Assembly: GCA_025146135.1 (NCBI GenBank)
Contig: CP102255.1
Coordinates: 1 to 64,000 of the forward strand
Origin: Anaerotruncus colihominis
GTDB taxonomy: Bacteria > Bacillota > Clostridia > Oscillospirales > Ruminococcaceae
Direction: 5' to 3'
DNA: 64,000 bases
Each line of letters starts with the position of its first letter. Within the stretch, counting starts at the first letter, position 1. The notes under the pieces are model-generated. The model saw only the letters and a program-made list of their open reading frames with translations, was not told the origin of the DNA and did not search any database. This document shows, one piece after another, positions 55,206 to 63,762 of the stretch. The position numbers and the translations under genes were made by a program.

Positions 55206-56045
55206 TTATATAAGCGGGATGGGCCGTGCCTCTTGCAGAGAGCGGCCGATAGCATCCAGCAGGCGCGTGGAAAATAAAAGACGCTGCGCGCCTTGGCCAA
55301 CACCGGATTCCATCATGTCGCGAAACGCACGCATTCCGTATTCATAGCAGCGGTCGAAGTCGCCGAGCGGACAGTACTCCTCGTCCCAGCTGTGGAATGT
55401 CACGGCCGGCTCAGTAAGCGTGGGATCGGAGTGAAGCAGAACGCTTCGGTTGGGGTACTGTACAAGAACGTCCATGAGTCTGCCTGTACGCCGCGCCGAA
55501 ACCATTTCGGCTCCACAGCCGCAGATCGCAGAGCACAGGTCGGCCAGATGGCTGCCGTAAAAGTTCCAGCCGCCGAAGGGCGAATCGCAATCGGCCGCAT
55601 AGGAGATGATAAGGCTGCGGCAGTGGCGCGCCCGCTCGCGAAGCTCCGCGATCTGTGGGAGAAAGCAGAGCGTGGAACCGCCGGTCAGCGGCGTGCCGCA
55701 CTGCTTGGACAGATTGATCATCGCGGCGGCGTCCGGCACGCTATCGCAAAACGGCTTATCGACAAAAACCGGCTTGCCGGCGCGCAGGCAAGCCAACGCG
55801 AGCGCCTTGTGCGTTTCTCCGCGCCGCAGCGTGATGATGACGCCGTCACTGCGTTCGATAACTTCTTCGGGCCGGTCACAGAGCGTTTGCAGCCCGCCTT
55901 CCGCCATGCACCAGTCGACCCGTTCGGGGCAGTCGCCGCCCCAGAGGGAAACGGCCCGCATCCGGGGAAACAAGGGCGAGGTGTTGATCAGGGAACAGAA
56001 AAGCTCGGTGTGTTTGCTCTGCGCGCCGATGACGCCAATTTCCAT
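55206..56045 (-). CDS. Gfo/Idh/MocA-family oxidoreductase, first copy
   Basis: NAD(P)-dependent sugar or cyclitol dehydrogenase fold, 279 residues. The Rossmann start is MEIGVIGAQSKHT, and the catalytic Lys region VFVDKPFCDS replaces the usual EKP by DKP. It is shorter than most family members (about 330-350). ATG 56045 follows GGGAGG. It is divergent from the ABC importer operon and has a promoter in the shared region. Confidence 0.85.
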   Translation of the reverse strand: MEIGVIGAQSKHTELFCSLINTSPLFPRMRAVSLWGGDCPERVDWCMAEGGLQTLCDRPEEVIERSDGVIITLRRGETHKALALACLRAGKPVFVDKPFCDSVPDAAAMINLSKQCGTPLTGGSTLCFLPQIAELRERARHCRSLIISYAADCDSPFGGWNFYGSHLADLCSAICGCGAEMVSARRTGRLMDVLVQYPNRSVLLHSDPTLTEPAVTFHSWDEEYCPLGDFDRCYEYGMRAFRDMMESGVGQGAQRLLFSTRLLDAIGRSLQEARPIPLI

Positions 56046-56160
56046 GCGCGTGCCTCCCGACAATTACAATTTAAGGATAGGGGCTGTTTGCGAAAAAGCA
56101 GGCAATTCCTCTTTTAAATAACCCCCGCCTGCGGAACAATTCTCAAGGTTTCTGCTTTTC

Positions 56161-56190
56161 ATTATAGGGAGTAAGGTATATAAAAGTCAA
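56161..56190 (-). promoter_or_regulatory. Promoter of the divergent MocA gene
   Basis: Minus-strand TTGACT (56185-56190), 18-base spacer, TATAAT (56161-56166). Confidence 0.7.
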
Positions 56191-56196
56191 TATTTT

Positions 56197-56210
56197 GGTA
56201 AACGTTTTCT
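56197..56210. promoter_or_regulatory. LacI-type operator, site 1
   Basis: GGTAAACGTTTTCT, a near-palindrome with central CG as bound by LacI/CcpA-type regulators, just upstream of the minus-strand -35. It could also be a CcpA cre site. Confidence 0.55.
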
Positions 56211-56241
56211 AAAATTTTTCTTATTTTTTCTGAAAATTAGC

Positions 56242-56269
56242 TTGCAATTTTCTAAAATAATCGTATAAT
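56242..56269 (+). promoter_or_regulatory. Promoter of the ABC importer operon
   Basis: TTGCAA (56242-56247), 16-base spacer, TATAAT (56264-56269), followed by a leader of about 170 bases. The AT-rich gap 56046-56443 has no gene. Confidence 0.7.
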
Positions 56270-56359
56270 AAAGCTAGAAACTTACAAATGATAAACAAAA
56301 AATTGGTGCAATTGACCTCAAATGGTGTATTTTGGCTAATTTGGCAAACGTGCTGATTA

Positions 56360-56373
56360 AGAAAACATTTACT
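56360..56373. promoter_or_regulatory. LacI-type operator, site 2
   Basis: AGAAAACATTTACT is the reverse complement of AGTAAATGTTTTCT, 12 of 14 identical to site 1. It lies in the leader downstream of the importer promoter, where a bound repressor would block transcription. Confidence 0.5.
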
Positions 56374-56443
56374 AAATGTGTATCATTTCGCATGATGGCC
56401 ATGCAGAAATAAAAATTATCTTTTTTAAAGGAGGACGCACGCA

Positions 56444-57703
56444 ATGAAAAACAAAACGCTCGCGGGCATTCTGGCAGTCTGCCTCACCTTTGGCGCGCTG
56501 GCTGGATGTTCCGCCGCCGGTAACGACAGCCAGAGCGACGCCCCCTCGCAAGCTGCCGGCGCTGCCGGATCCAATGGGGAAGAATCCGCCGCTGGAAATG
56601 AAAATGCGATTCTCATCGGTACCATTCAGGATTTGTCCGGCGGCGCTTCCGAGGCCGGCACCGCCAACGCCTGGGGTGTTGAATACGCGGTGCGCGTCAT
56701 CAACGAACAGGGCGGCATCAACGGACGTCCGCTCGAGGTGATCGCAATGGACTGCAAAAACGACGTGCAGGAGGGCGTCAACTGCTACCGCCTGCTGGTA
56801 GATGAAAAGAACGTCGCCGCAATCGTCGGTCCCCCGCTTTCTAACCCGGCGCTGGCATGGGTGGATTTGTCTACAGAGGACGAAATCCCGATTGTGGGCC
56901 ACTTTATGGATGAACGCTGCACCACGAATGAAAACACCGGCGAGCCGTATCCCTATATGTTCCTGGCGGAGCCGGGCTGCGCGCAGCAATCGTATTCCAT
57001 CGCGGCTTATGCCATGGAAAAGCTGGGCGTCAAAACCGTCGGCACCTTCTATAACGCCGGGCTTTCCTATGCGGTCATGCACGCCGAACCGTTCGCCGAT
57101 TATATCACAAAAAACGGCGGTCAGGTTTTGGCTGAGGAATCCTTCCAGACCGGCGACGTGGATTACCGCGCGCAGGCCGTCAAGCTGGCGCAGGCCAATC
57201 CGGACGCTGTGTTCATCTGCAACTATGCGGCCGACAACGCTTTGTGCTACGATTATCTGCGCGAGGCAGGCTACCAGGGGATCGTGCTTGGAAACAATAC
57301 GTTTCAGGCGCCCTTCAATACACTGGTAAAAACAAAGGTGTATGATACTTATTTCCTCCAGAATGTGGATATGGAGAATCCGGACGATCCCTCCTATGCC
57401 ATTGTGCAGAAATATATGGAGGAAACCGGTGCCCAATATCCGATTGCCAACGCCTGCTTCGGCTACGACGCCACCATGGTTCTGGCCGAGGCGCTGAAGG
57501 CTGTGGACGACCCTTATGACGGCCCCGCCGTTGCCGCGGCCCTCGCCGAAGTAAAGGACGCCCCAGGCGCGGCTGGACCCATTACCATCAATCCCAGGAC
57601 CCACCGTACACTTGGTATGCCCATGCTGATCGCCGAGTACGACGAAAACTTTACGGTGAAGGTGATTGACACCTATACCCTGAGCGAAGAATGGGATCAG
57701 TAG
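56444..57703 (+). CDS. ABC transporter substrate-binding lipoprotein, branched-chain amino acid type
   Basis: Extracellular binding protein (LivJ-like, peripla_BP_6 fold), 419 residues. The lipoprotein signal ends at GALAGC. Family segments are GTIQDLSGGASEAG, GINGRPLEVIAMDCKND and FGYDATMVLAEALKAV. AAAGGAGG precedes the ATG. The fold is used for amino acids but also for amides, urea and aromatic acids, so the ligand cannot be read from homology. The island context suggests a non-amino-acid or amide substrate. Confidence 0.9.
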   Translation: MKNKTLAGILAVCLTFGALAGCSAAGNDSQSDAPSQAAGAAGSNGEESAAGNENAILIGTIQDLSGGASEAGTANAWGVEYAVRVINEQGGINGRPLEVIAMDCKNDVQEGVNCYRLLVDEKNVAAIVGPPLSNPALAWVDLSTEDEIPIVGHFMDERCTTNENTGEPYPYMFLAEPGCAQQSYSIAAYAMEKLGVKTVGTFYNAGLSYAVMHAEPFADYITKNGGQVLAEESFQTGDVDYRAQAVKLAQANPDAVFICNYAADNALCYDYLREAGYQGIVLGNNTFQAPFNTLVKTKVYDTYFLQNVDMENPDDPSYAIVQKYMEETGAQYPIANACFGYDATMVLAEALKAVDDPYDGPAVAAALAEVKDAPGAAGPITINPRTHRTLGMPMLIAEYDENFTVKVIDTYTLSEEWDQ

Positions 57704-57732
57704 AACCGTTTGCGTTTTGCGAAATAGCCGTG

Positions 57733-57765
57733 AAGCGGCAGGAGCGGTATTTTGCCCTGCCGCTT
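57733..57765 (+). terminator. Hairpin between the binding protein and permease genes
   Basis: Ten-bp stem AAGCGGCAGG / CCTGCCGCTT, no T-run. It probably protects or attenuates the message so that the binding protein is made in excess. Confidence 0.55.
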
Positions 57766-57862
57766 TACAGCGGCGTCCCTGCCCGGGCTGCCGGCAAAAC
57801 CGGCCGCCCAAGGCCGCGGCGTTTTGTTTTCCGGCAGCCCCTATCTGTCAGGAGGTGTTTGC

Positions 57863-58744
57863 TTGAGCCTGCAATTGATTGTCAACGGCATTTCCCTTGG
57901 CGCAGTCTATGCGCTGATCGCTGTGGGCTTCGCCCTGGTGTTCAGCATCCTGAAATTTTCAAATTTTGCCCACGGCGGCATGATTTCCGCCGCCGCGTAC
58001 ATCGCTTATTTCTTTTACGCATCCTTTGAAACGCCGCCGTCTCTGTGGGTTACGCTTCTTTTCACGGCGGTTGTGAGCCTGGGCGTGGCGCTTTTGCTCG
58101 ACACGCTGTGTTACCGCCGCATCCGCAAAAACAACAGCCCCAACATTTACTACTTTGTGGCCTCGATCACATTTGCTATTCTGATCGAACAAATCCTCAC
58201 CGTCTTTTTCGGCAAGACCTCCTATGGTTTCCCCGGCATGTTTGAGGTCGCCTCGGTGCGTCTGCTGGGTGCGTCGTTTGCCACGATGGATTTGGTCGTG
58301 CTGGCGGTTTCAATCGCCATGCTGGTTGTGCTCATGCTGTTGATCAACCGGACAAAGATCGGCCTGGCGATCCGCGCCGTCGCGATCAACCCAAGGGCCT
58401 CGCGCCTGATGGGGATCAATTCCGGCTTTATTGTGCTCTTTACATTCGCGCTGGCCGGCTTTTTGGCCGGCGTGTCGGGCACGCTGCTCGGCATCAAGTA
58501 TTCGGTCTACCCCGCTCTCGGCTCCTCGATGATGGTCAAGGGCTTTATCGCTTCTGTCATCGGCGGCCTGGGCAGCCTTTCGGGCGCGATCGCCGCGGCG
58601 ATCCTGCTTGGAGTGATCGAAATGGTTTCGATCTATTTCCTGGGTTCCAGCGTGACCCCGGCCATCCTGTTCGGCATCATGCTGGTATTTTTGTTCCTGC
58701 GTCCGCAGGGCATTTCGGGCAAATTTGCCCAGGATAAGGTATAG
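57863..58744 (+). CDS. Branched-chain amino acid-type ABC permease, LivH-like
   Basis: Membrane subunit of 293 residues with about eight helices. It starts at TTG 57863, which has AGGAGG at ideal distance; the upstream frame is GC-rich non-family sequence. LivH marks: NGISLGAVYALIAVGFALVF, ILKFSNFAHGGMI, and RAVAINPRASRLMGIN. It pairs with the LivM-like protein. Confidence 0.92.
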   Translation: MSLQLIVNGISLGAVYALIAVGFALVFSILKFSNFAHGGMISAAAYIAYFFYASFETPPSLWVTLLFTAVVSLGVALLLDTLCYRRIRKNNSPNIYYFVASITFAILIEQILTVFFGKTSYGFPGMFEVASVRLLGASFATMDLVVLAVSIAMLVVLMLLINRTKIGLAIRAVAINPRASRLMGINSGFIVLFTFALAGFLAGVSGTLLGIKYSVYPALGSSMMVKGFIASVIGGLGSLSGAIAAAILLGVIEMVSIYFLGSSVTPAILFGIMLVFLFLRPQGISGKFAQDKV

Positions 58745-58755
58745 GGGGCGATGCT

Positions 58756-59661
58756 ATGAATTCCTACTATGTCGGACTGCTGATTCAGGCGTCCATCTCC
58801 ATCATCGCCATCACCGGCATTTTCGCGCTCACCGGGCTGGCCGGTATGTTCAGCCTCGGCCAGGCGGCCTATATGGCGATCGGCGCGTACATCACCTTTA
58901 TTCTGGCGGCAAAAACAGGGCTTTCCTTTTGGATCACGAGCCTGGGCGGCATCGGCGCCTGCATGCTGGTGGCCTGGCTGGCCGCCATGCCCACCGTCCG
59001 CCTGCGCAAGGATTATTTCTCGCTGATTTCGGTGGGATTGGGGCAGACGATCACCGCACTGCTCATCACCTTTTCCGATATCACAAACGGCTCGCAGGGC
59101 TTTTCCAAAATCCCAAAGGTGGAGCATCTGCTGCCGCTCGCGCTGCTTGTGACGGCGCTTTCCATTTTTTGTGTGCGAAACCTCAAATATTCCCGCTATG
59201 GGCGCATGAGCATCGCGCTGAAAAACGACGAGCTTGCGGCCAAAAGCTTTGGTATCGACGTGTACAAGCTGAAAATCAAGGTCTATATTTTAGGCTCTGT
59301 GATCGCTGGGCTTGCGGGGATTCTGTACGGGCTGCAAAACCGCGTGCTCCTGCCGGAGTCGTTCGGCTGGACAGCTTCCTCGGAACAGGAAATATTTCTG
59401 TTTTTTGGCGGCACCAACAGCCTGACCGGCGCGGTCATCTCCGCAGCACTGCTCAAATGCCTGCCTGAATTTTTTCGCAACGTCACGCTGTTCGGCCAGA
59501 GCTTGCAGGAATACCGCACCATTCTTTACTGCATCCTGATTCTTTTAATCATCAATTTCCGTCCGTCCGGCTTGATGGGTGAGCACGAACTCAGCTTTAG
59601 CCGGCTCAGGGAGCGCCTGTCCGGACGGCGCAAAAAAAAGGAGGGCGGCACAGATGGCTGA
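58756..59661 (+). CDS. Branched-chain amino acid-type ABC permease, LivM-like
   Basis: Second permease subunit, 301 residues. Family marks: GLAGMFSLGQAAYMAIGAY, RLRKDYFSLISVGLGQ, and the EAA-like GRMSIALKNDELAAKSFGID. The C-terminal tail is very basic (RRKKKE). It overlaps the LivG-like gene by 8 bases. Confidence 0.92.
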   Translation: MNSYYVGLLIQASISIIAITGIFALTGLAGMFSLGQAAYMAIGAYITFILAAKTGLSFWITSLGGIGACMLVAWLAAMPTVRLRKDYFSLISVGLGQTITALLITFSDITNGSQGFSKIPKVEHLLPLALLVTALSIFCVRNLKYSRYGRMSIALKNDELAAKSFGIDVYKLKIKVYILGSVIAGLAGILYGLQNRVLLPESFGWTASSEQEIFLFFGGTNSLTGAVISAALLKCLPEFFRNVTLFGQSLQEYRTILYCILILLIINFRPSGLMGEHELSFSRLRERLSGRRKKKEGGTDG

Positions 59662-60427
59662 CATCCTTTTAAAGACAGAGCATCTTTCCAAAAGCTTTGG
59701 AGGCGTCAAGGCTGTGCAGGACTTCAATATGGAGCTGCACGAGGGGGAAGTCGGCGGCATCATTGGGCCGAACGGCGCAGGCAAGACTACAATTTTCAAC
59801 CTGCTTTCCCACATCTACGATTACAGCGAAGGCCGCGTAACCTTTCTGGGGCGCGATATCACAGAGAGCGATCAGGTACAGGTAGCCCGCATGGGGCTTT
59901 CGCGCACCTTCCAGAATACGCGCCTGTTTGCCGGACTTTCGGTGCTCGACAACGTCAAGGTAGGGCTTGACCAGGCGGGCCGGTACAACCTCTTTGAGGC
60001 CATGTTCCTTTTGCCGCGCCGCCAGCGCGAGGAGCGGCGCATCGCCGAGGAGGCGTCCCGCTGCCTGGAGGTTTTAAATCTCTCCCAGCATAGCGGCGCG
60101 CGGCCGGCCAACCTCCCCTACGGCATCCAGAGGCGCGTGGAGATCGCGCGCGCCATCGCCAGCCGCCCCCGCGTCCTTCTGCTCGACGAGCCGGCCGCAG
60201 GGCTGAACCCGGAGGAGGTTTTGGCTCTGATCGATTTCATCCGTCTGATCAAGGAGCGCTTCCAGCTCTCCATTCTGGTCATTGAACACCGGATGGATCT
60301 CATCATGACGCTTTGCGATACGATCTATGTACAGGATTTCGGCAGGACCATCGCCGTAGGCCCGCCTGCCAAAATCCAGAAGGACCCCGCCGTTTTGGCG
60401 GCATATCTGGGGGAGGAGGAAGTCTAA
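59654..60427 (+). CDS. ABC transporter ATP-binding protein, LivG-like
   Basis: ATPase of 257 residues. Walker A GPNGAGKTT, the Liv-specific GLSRTFQNTRLFAGLSVLDN, a degenerate signature (LPYGIQRRVEIARA instead of LSGGQ) and Walker B LLLDEPAAGLNPEE are present. The LSGGQ variant LPYGxQR is normal for LivG proteins. Its last base is shared with the next start codon. Confidence 0.93.
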   Translation: MADILLKTEHLSKSFGGVKAVQDFNMELHEGEVGGIIGPNGAGKTTIFNLLSHIYDYSEGRVTFLGRDITESDQVQVARMGLSRTFQNTRLFAGLSVLDNVKVGLDQAGRYNLFEAMFLLPRRQREERRIAEEASRCLEVLNLSQHSGARPANLPYGIQRRVEIARAIASRPRVLLLDEPAAGLNPEEVLALIDFIRLIKERFQLSILVIEHRMDLIMTLCDTIYVQDFGRTIAVGPPAKIQKDPAVLAAYLGEEEV

Positions 60428-61140
60428 TGGCGCTTTTGGAAATCCGCGGCCTGCATGTCAGCTATGGGCAGATCGAAGCCATTCACGGTGTGGATATGGA
60501 TGCTGAGGCGGGAAAGATCACGGTCATCATCGGTTCGAACGGAGCAGGCAAAAGCACGCTCCTGGGCGCCATTTCCGGGATGGTCAAGCGCACAGGCACA
60601 ATCCGCTTCGATGGGAAGAATCTGCCCGGCGCTTCCCACCGCGTCGTCTCAGCGGGCGTCATCCAGGTACCCGAGGGGCGCAGCATCTTCGCGGGCCTGA
60701 CCGTGGAGGAGAACCTGCGGCTGGGCGCATACTTAAACTCCAGCGCGCGGCAGGTGCGGGAGCTGATCGAGCGCCAGTATGAGCTGTTCCCGCGCCTTAG
60801 GGAGCGGCACGGACAGGACGCCGGGACGCTCTCCGGCGGCGAGCAGCAGATGCTTGCAATCGGCCGGGGGCTGATGGGCAGGCCGCGGCTGCTTCTGCTT
60901 GACGAGCCGTCTCTGGGCCTTGCCCCAATCATTGTCGGCGAGGTGTTCGACACCATCCGGCGTATCCGGGACGAGGGGATCACCGTCATCCTGGTGGAGC
61001 AGAACGCAAAAAAATCGCTGTCCATCTGCGACTATGCCTATGTTCTGGAAAACGGCCGCATGGTCAAATCCGGTCCGGGCAGGCAGATGTTGGACGATCC
61101 CGATATTGCGGCCGCCTATCTGGGCGTGCGCGAAGAATAA
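60427..61140 (+). CDS. ABC transporter ATP-binding protein, LivF-like
   Basis: Second ATPase of 237 residues. Walker A GSNGAGKST, QVPEGRSIFAGLTVEENL, LSGGEQQMLAIGR and LLLDEPSLGLAP fit LivF. TAATG joins it to the LivG-like gene. The five importer genes are complete and in the usual order, so the transporter is probably functional. Confidence 0.93.
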   Translation: MALLEIRGLHVSYGQIEAIHGVDMDAEAGKITVIIGSNGAGKSTLLGAISGMVKRTGTIRFDGKNLPGASHRVVSAGVIQVPEGRSIFAGLTVEENLRLGAYLNSSARQVRELIERQYELFPRLRERHGQDAGTLSGGEQQMLAIGRGLMGRPRLLLLDEPSLGLAPIIVGEVFDTIRRIRDEGITVILVEQNAKKSLSICDYAYVLENGRMVKSGPGRQMLDDPDIAAAYLGVREE

Positions 61141-61164
61141 CAACGATAAAGGAGACTTTTCACG

Positions 61165-61926
61165 ATGGAAAGGCAACAGCAAATCATCGACGGCCTGCCC
61201 GTCCATGTGTTTGATACACGCGCCGAAATGGGCGCGGCCGCAGCCCGGGGGGCCGCTCATATCATCCGCGAAGCGATTGACAAAAAAGGCGAAGCGAACG
61301 TTGTGTTCGCGGCGGCCCCTTCGCAGGACGACCTGATCGCTTCGCTGCTTGGGCAGGATATCGACTGGCGGCGGGTCCGGGGGTTTCACCAGGACGAGTA
61401 TATCGGGCTGGACCCCGCGCACAGCGCCGGCTTCGGCAATTTCCTGCGCCGTGCAATTTTTGACCGCGTCCCCTTTGGGGAGCTGTTTTATATGGCGTGC
61501 CCGCCGGACGAAGCCGAAGCGATGTGTGAAAAATACACCGCCTTGCTGGAGGAGTATCCTCCGGATCTCATTTTTTTGGGCGTGGGAGAAAACGGCCATC
61601 TGGCTTTTAATGACCCGGCCGTGGCCGATTTTAACGACCCCAGACGCGTCAAAGTGGTTTCCCTCGACGACGTGTGCCGGATGCAGCAGGTAAACGACGG
61701 CTGCTTCGCTTCGATCGACGAGGTGCCCCGCCAGGCCCTTACGCTCACCATGAGCCAGATTCTGGCCATCCCGCATGCGATCGCCGTCGTGCCGACCGCG
61801 CGCAAGGCGCGGGCCGTCGCGGACGCGCTGCGCGGGCCTGTCTGCGAGCGATGCCCCGCCAGCGCCCTGCGCAGGCATACGGACGCGCGGCTTTACCTCG
61901 ACGCGGACAGCGCGTCCCTGCTGTAA
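61165..61926 (+). CDS. Glucosamine-6-phosphate deaminase/isomerase-like protein
   Basis: NagB/6-phosphogluconolactonase fold, 253 residues. The active-site lid strand GFHQDEYIGL and GVGENGHLAFNDP are present, with His and Asp in the places of NagB His143 and Glu148. The ADFNDPRRVKVV and CRMQQVNDGCF segments mark the sub-branch that often accompanies sugar dehydrogenase genes and is not classic NagB. AAAGGAG precedes ATG. A role on an amino-sugar phosphate is plausible; the true substrate is unknown. Confidence 0.86.
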   Translation: MERQQQIIDGLPVHVFDTRAEMGAAAARGAAHIIREAIDKKGEANVVFAAAPSQDDLIASLLGQDIDWRRVRGFHQDEYIGLDPAHSAGFGNFLRRAIFDRVPFGELFYMACPPDEAEAMCEKYTALLEEYPPDLIFLGVGENGHLAFNDPAVADFNDPRRVKVVSLDDVCRMQQVNDGCFASIDEVPRQALTLTMSQILAIPHAIAVVPTARKARAVADALRGPVCERCPASALRRHTDARLYLDADSASLL

Positions 61927-61936
61927 GGAGGGGGGT

Positions 61937-62683
61937 ATGCAGCTTTTTGACAGGACCGCCGACGAGCTAGCCGCGCGGGATACGGATCTGGCTATCATTC
62001 CCATCGGCTCTATCGAGCAGCACGGGCCTCATCTGCCGCTGTCCACCGATTACCGCATCGCGGCGGCCTTCGGCGAAGCGGTCGCGGAGGCCGCGGGCGG
62101 GTTTTCCATTCCGCCGCTGCCGGTCAGCACATGCCGGGAGCATATGGGCAAAAAGGGCGCTGTCTGGATGGACCCGGATGTTTTTTACCACATGCTGTAC
62201 AGCATGCTGATGAGCCTGAAGGAACAGGGCTTCCGGCGCGCGGTCACGCTTCAATGCCACGGCGGCATCTTCGTATTGCCCGCCGTGATCCGCCAGGTAA
62301 ACGCGACGAACAACCCGGATTTTATGGCGGTCAATATCGATATTTGCAGCCTGTTCGGCGTTGTCGCCGCCGAGGGAATCACCGAGACGGACAAGGAGCT
62401 GCACGCGGGAGAAGTGGAAACGTCCCTGATGCTGCACATCGCTCCAGAGCTGGTTCACATGGAGCGGGCGGTCGACTTTGTACCCGCCGTCCAGCGCCCT
62501 TATCTCGGCTATGGCAGCATCTTTCGCGCATCCCCAAGCGGCGTGTGGGGCGAGCCGAGCAGGGCGTCCGCAGACAAGGGCAAGCGTATCCTTGAGCGGT
62601 TCACTGCTCTGGCTGTACAGGAGATGGACCAGGCGTTTGATTATATGCAGGTCAAAAAACCGTTTGGATACAGCAGCTTTTAA
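61937..62683 (+). CDS. Creatininase-family amidohydrolase
   Basis: Metal-dependent amidohydrolase of 248 residues. Metal and catalytic positions are visible: SIEQHGPHLPLSTD (Glu27, His29, His32, Asp38), QCHGG, and HAGEVETS. The family opens cyclic amides (creatinine), FAPy pyrimidines and related C-N bonds. AAGGAGGGGGG precedes the ATG. In this operon it suggests the imported compound contains an amide or lactam, which is an inference. Confidence 0.9.
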   Translation: MQLFDRTADELAARDTDLAIIPIGSIEQHGPHLPLSTDYRIAAAFGEAVAEAAGGFSIPPLPVSTCREHMGKKGAVWMDPDVFYHMLYSMLMSLKEQGFRRAVTLQCHGGIFVLPAVIRQVNATNNPDFMAVNIDICSLFGVVAAEGITETDKELHAGEVETSLMLHIAPELVHMERAVDFVPAVQRPYLGYGSIFRASPSGVWGEPSRASADKGKRILERFTALAVQEMDQAFDYMQVKKPFGYSSF

Positions 62684-62694
62684 GGAGATTATAG

Positions 62695-63762
62695 ATGCAA
62701 AAAGTAAAAGTAATCCTGATCGGCGCAGCCTTTTCCGCCGATCTGCACGCCGACGGCTATGCGCGCGTCCGGCAAAAGGCGCAGATCGCAGCGATCGTGG
62801 ATAAGGATATTGCCCGCGCAAAAGACCTCGCCGCCCGTTATGGCTTTACGGACTGCGCCTTTTTTGAAGATTATGAGACGGCCGTCAAAGCCGTGGACTG
62901 CGACGTTGTCGACGTCTGCCTGCCGAACTTCCTTCATAAGGACGCCGCGCTGTGCGCGCTGCGGCATGGCCGCCATGTCATCAGTGAAAAGCCCCTGGCC
63001 GTCACCCCGCAGGAGGCGCGCGAGATGGTAAAGGCCGCAAACGACGCGGGCCGCAACATTTATTACGCCGAGGACTGGCTAGGCTGCCCCACCGTTGTCA
63101 AGGCGCTGGAGCTGGTCAAAAGCGGCGCGATCGGAGAAGTGAAATTTATCCGTGCGCGCGAATGCCACTGCGGGTCGCACAGCCCGTTCGCCCAATCCCT
63201 GCGGTTCTGCGGCGGCGGCGCAATGATTCATCTGGGCATCCACCCCGTGGGCCTGCTTCTGGCCCTGAAGGAAGGGCGCTGGACCGAGCTGACCGCCCTG
63301 ACCTCCGGCGGGCTGGAGCAAAACCTTGTGCACAAATCCATGGAGGGAGAGGACTGGGCCGGCGCGCTCGTGCGCTTTGCCGACGGGACGACGGCCGAGC
63401 TTGAAGCCAATTATGTAACCACCGGCGGCATGGAGGACAACATCGACTTTTATGGGACGAAGGGATGTCTGCATCTGGATCTGACGTTCTCCAGCGCTAT
63501 CCGCGGCTTTTCCATCCCTGGATTTGATTACACCGTGGAAAAGGCGGAGCTTACAACGGGATGGTCCCGCCCTGCTGTGGATGAAAAATACGATCTTGGC
63601 TATGTCAGCGAGATCGAGCATTTCATAGACTGCGTCGCCGCCGGAAAACCGGCGCGCGCGGGCCTGCGCGGAGAGGACGGGCTGGCCGCCATGGAGCTTG
63701 TCAGCCTGATCTACCAGTCGGCCCGCGAGGGGAGGCATATCAAAAATCCAAGGGAGGCGTAA
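62695..63762 (+). CDS. Gfo/Idh/MocA-family oxidoreductase, second copy
   Basis: A full-length (355 residues) dehydrogenase with VILIGAAFSADLHADGYARV at the Rossmann start, the catalytic VISEKPLAV, and the C-terminal MIHLGIHPVGLLLAL where a catalytic His is expected. AAGGAGATTATAG precedes ATG. The DHOD-like gene follows immediately (TAAATG). It is only distantly similar to the first copy at 55206, so two different steps are likely. Confidence 0.9.
   Translation: MQKVKVILIGAAFSADLHADGYARVRQKAQIAAIVDKDIARAKDLAARYGFTDCAFFEDYETAVKAVDCDVVDVCLPNFLHKDAALCALRHGRHVISEKPLAVTPQEAREMVKAANDAGRNIYYAEDWLGCPTVVKALELVKSGAIGEVKFIRARECHCGSHSPFAQSLRFCGGGAMIHLGIHPVGLLLALKEGRWTELTALTSGGLEQNLVHKSMEGEDWAGALVRFADGTTAELEANYVTTGGMEDNIDFYGTKGCLHLDLTFSSAIRGFSIPGFDYTVEKAELTTGWSRPAVDEKYDLGYVSEIEHFIDCVAAGKPARAGLRGEDGLAAMELVSLIYQSAREGRHIKNPREA

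Noticed and set aside
56372..57811. 479-codon open frame on the minus strand
   Set aside because: It is antisense to the substrate-binding lipoprotein, which has a good RBS, signal peptide and family motifs.
60733..62004. 423-codon open frame on the minus strand
   Set aside because: It is antisense to three real operon genes with intact catalytic motifs and crosses their boundaries.
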